Assembly: GCA_021827925.1 (NCBI GenBank)
Contig: JAKATZ010000033.1
Coordinates: 1-49,828, forward strand
Direction of reading: 5' to 3'
Source of the DNA: Microcaldota archaeon
GTDB lineage: Archaea; Micrarchaeota; Micrarchaeia; Micrarchaeales; CABMGC01
Length of the DNA stretch: 49,828 bases
Of this stretch, positions 47,965 through 49,828 are shown in pieces. The notes beneath the pieces are model-generated. The model was given only the letters and a program-made list of their open reading frames with translations. It did not search any database and was not told the origin of the DNA. Position 1 is the first letter of the stretch. Every line of letters starts with the position of its first letter. A program made the translations under genes and the position numbers.

Positions 47965-48279
47965 ATGCTCTATTTCAAGAAATACGATACCGATTTCGGC
48001 GGAAAGCTGATTGCATTGTGCGATAGCGAGCTTCTCGGTCACAGATACAGCGAAGGCAAGGTAGTCATAGACCTTGAGACGTACGCTGGTTTCTACAATG
48101 GCGATCTTCTAAACGAGGAAGAAGCAGAGAAAAAGTTCACTAAGGACGATGTCCATTCGGCAAACATTGTGGGGCGTAGGTCGGTAGCCATATTCCTGAA
48201 GAAGGGAATAATATCAAAGGAAGACGTGCGGACCGTTGGAGAAGTTCCTTTCGTGCACGTATACCGGATACTGAGTTAG
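47965..48279 (+). CDS. DUF424-like archaeal protein
   Basis: IALCDSELLGHRYSEGKVVIDLETYAGFYNG; about 104 aa. Confidence 0.7.
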   Translation: MLYFKKYDTDFGGKLIALCDSELLGHRYSEGKVVIDLETYAGFYNGDLLNEEEAEKKFTKDDVHSANIVGRRSVAIFLKKGIISKEDVRTVGEVPFVHVYRILS

Positions 48280-48629
48280 CCCTTCCCTCCCTTAAGCTTA
48301 AGTATCGCCTCTGCAATGTCCCCTCCCGTCTCCTCAAGCGCCTTCCTTGCGGCTTCATCGTCAGAGATGCCTGCCTGTTCCTTTACCATCTCAATGTCAT
48401 CCTTGGTTATTTCCATTGCTTCCTTCTCCTTTGTTCTCTCGCTGACCTCCCCAACGACCTGGAAGCTCCTGTTGCCCTGCATCTCTATCATAGTCACGCT
48501 GGGATTGTCTATTATGATGTCCTTCTCTACACCTTCTATTATCACGCGCTTGGCATCTATCTCTGTATTCTTCATTCCCATGCTCTCCATCATCCTTTTC
48601 AGGGTTCTCGGGTCAACGTTCGGCATCAT
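48276..48629 (-). CDS. nac: Nascent polypeptide-associated complex protein (NAC + UBA)
   Basis: DPRTLKRMMESMGMKNTEIDAKRVIIE, C-terminal UBA-like VKEQAGISDDEAARKALEETGGDIAEAILKL. Confidence 0.9.
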   Translation of the reverse strand: MMPNVDPRTLKRMMESMGMKNTEIDAKRVIIEGVEKDIIIDNPSVTMIEMQGNRSFQVVGEVSERTKEKEAMEITKDDIEMVKEQAGISDDEAARKALEETGGDIAEAILKLKGGKG

Positions 48630-48688
48630 CAAATCATCTACTGCGTGCAGGACTGCGCGCATATCTTATATGCTTTGCAACATAAGAC

Positions 48689-49828
48689 TTAGAATGTTTC
48701 TTTTCCCTCGTCTGATTTCTTCTTATCATCCGCTTCAACAGTTCTGCCCTCTACAGAATCGGTCTGCACTTTTGACATGTCTATTTCAGCTCCAGATCCA
48801 TCCCTTCCCCTTCTCTCGTGCACATAGAGCATAAGCATCCCTACGGCAAACAGCGCTCCTGCTGCGACAGCCCCTATCACGATATCCTTCATGCTGATGC
48901 CAGCCTCGCTTCCTATGGTGGGTACTGTCACCAGAACCGTTGTAGGTGAGGTTGTCTGGAAGCTTATCTGCTTTTCAAACAAACCGACTACTGGGTCTCC
49001 GTTTATTGAGAAACTGACGGTACTGTTTGTGCTGTTTACTGTATAATTTGTTATTCCCGTCCATCCTGCTCCTGTCATCTCGAATGGGAACACCTTATCC
49101 GATGGCATGTCCGAAGGGAAGCCCATCGTAACATTAATCCCGTACTCTGCGCTTCCGTTAATGCTTATGTTGAGCAGCGAAACCGGCAGATATCCTCCGA
49201 TTCCAGTAGCCACTGTCCTTGTCACATTTGCAATCACCAGTGTTCTGATCCCGGATGAATTGACTGGGGAGATGATGCTTATCACGGCCCTTGAATTTGG
49301 GAAACTGAATACGGTGATGTTCCTTGATATGAAAACGCTCCTTTCGATATAAGGGAGATTCGGGAGTTCGATCCTGTTTATTATTCTGTTCACTCCTGTG
49401 CTCGATGTCTGTATCGTGCCTGATTCATAGAGCGCCACACTCACAGTGTGAAGTATCGGCAGATATGATACGCTTAGCAGCTCAATGTAGAAGAACGCCC
49501 CGTCCCTCGCAAGAACCAGCTCCGGTTTGCCTGGGGCCAGATCGTATGAAACGTTGTTCACCACTATTCCTGCAGCATACGGTGCGATGTAACTCTGCAC
49601 AAGAGTGAAGCTGGAATTGTCAAGTTTCAGCACCTTTATCCAGTCCTGGGTGTAATTCTTCAGCACGTATCCCCTGCTTGTCGCATTTGTGAAATTGCTT
49701 ACTATGGGCCCATTGTATCCACCGCCGCCCCCTCCTCCGCCGCCGCCGCCCCCGCCTCCCCCTCCTCCTCCTCCGCCGCCCCCGCCTCCCCCTCCTCCTC
49801 CTCCGCCTCCTGAAGGCACAGTGGTGGT
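48689..49828 (-). CDS. Partial surface protein: poly-glycine tract, extracytoplasmic domain, C-terminal TM anchor
   Basis: Open to the window edge (reading TTVPSGGG...); about 31 consecutive Gly; TM IVIGAVAAGALFAVGMLMLYV then charged tail. Confidence 0.7.
   Translation of the reverse strand, partial: TTTVPSGGGGGGGGGGGGGGGGGGGGGGGGGGGGGGGYNGPIVSNFTNATSRGYVLKNYTQDWIKVLKLDNSSFTLVQSYIAPYAAGIVVNNVSYDLAPGKPELVLARDGAFFYIELLSVSYLPILHTVSVALYESGTIQTSSTGVNRIINRIELPNLPYIERSVFISRNITVFSFPNSRAVISIISPVNSSGIRTLVIANVTRTVATGIGGYLPVSLLNISINGSAEYGINVTMGFPSDMPSDKVFPFEMTGAGWTGITNYTVNSTNSTVSFSINGDPVVGLFEKQISFQTTSPTTVLVTVPTIGSEAGISMKDIVIGAVAAGALFAVGMLMLYVHERRGRDGSGAEIDMSKVQTDSVEGRTVEADDKKKSDEGKETF
49743..49802 (-). 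repeat. Two exact 30-bp tandem copies within the poly-Gly coding tract
   Basis: ccgccgcccccgcctccccctcctcctcct at 49743-49772 and 49773-49802. Confidence 0.9.

Noticed and set aside
1-49828. CRISPR array, transposase or prophage
   Set aside because: No regularly spaced direct repeats, Cas, transposase or phage structural genes were recognised.

Overview
The window is about 49.8 kb of a compact archaeal chromosome. By inference it comes from a small-genome, possibly DPANN/ARMAN-like (Micrarchaeota-type) organism. Core genes recognised from the translations include thermosome, adenylate kinase, L34e, cytidylate kinase, L14e, both PolD subunits, endonuclease III, HtpX/LemA, UbiD/UbiA, aCPSF1, proteasome beta, CTP synthase, pyrophosphatase, SecE, FtsZ, TyrRS and NAC. 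There is one stand-alone 23S rRNA gene (about 28134-30983, + strand) framed by a perfect 17-bp processing stem, with no 16S or 5S beside it. Observations most worth following up: (1) the 23S rRNA departs from both E. coli and human at many normally invariant peptidyl-transferase, P-loop and sarcin-ricin positions, and several paired changes are compensatory, which suggests a divergent but functional rRNA; (2) an unannotated tRNA-Ser(CGA) gene at 46106-46231 (-) carries two introns, a 29-nt T-loop intron with an intact bulge-helix-bulge and a 13-nt intron in the anticodon stem; (3) a co-directional minus-strand cluster at 12620-20017 (RHH, 94-aa protein, CysD-like, CysN-like, GT4, AP-superfamily, SQD1/Agl3-like, GalE-like) looks like a sulfate-activation and sulfo-sugar/glycan module, and its CysD-like protein carries an APS-reductase-like CC...CXXC motif. 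No CRISPR array or transposase was seen. All homology calls are from memory and reading, without database searches.
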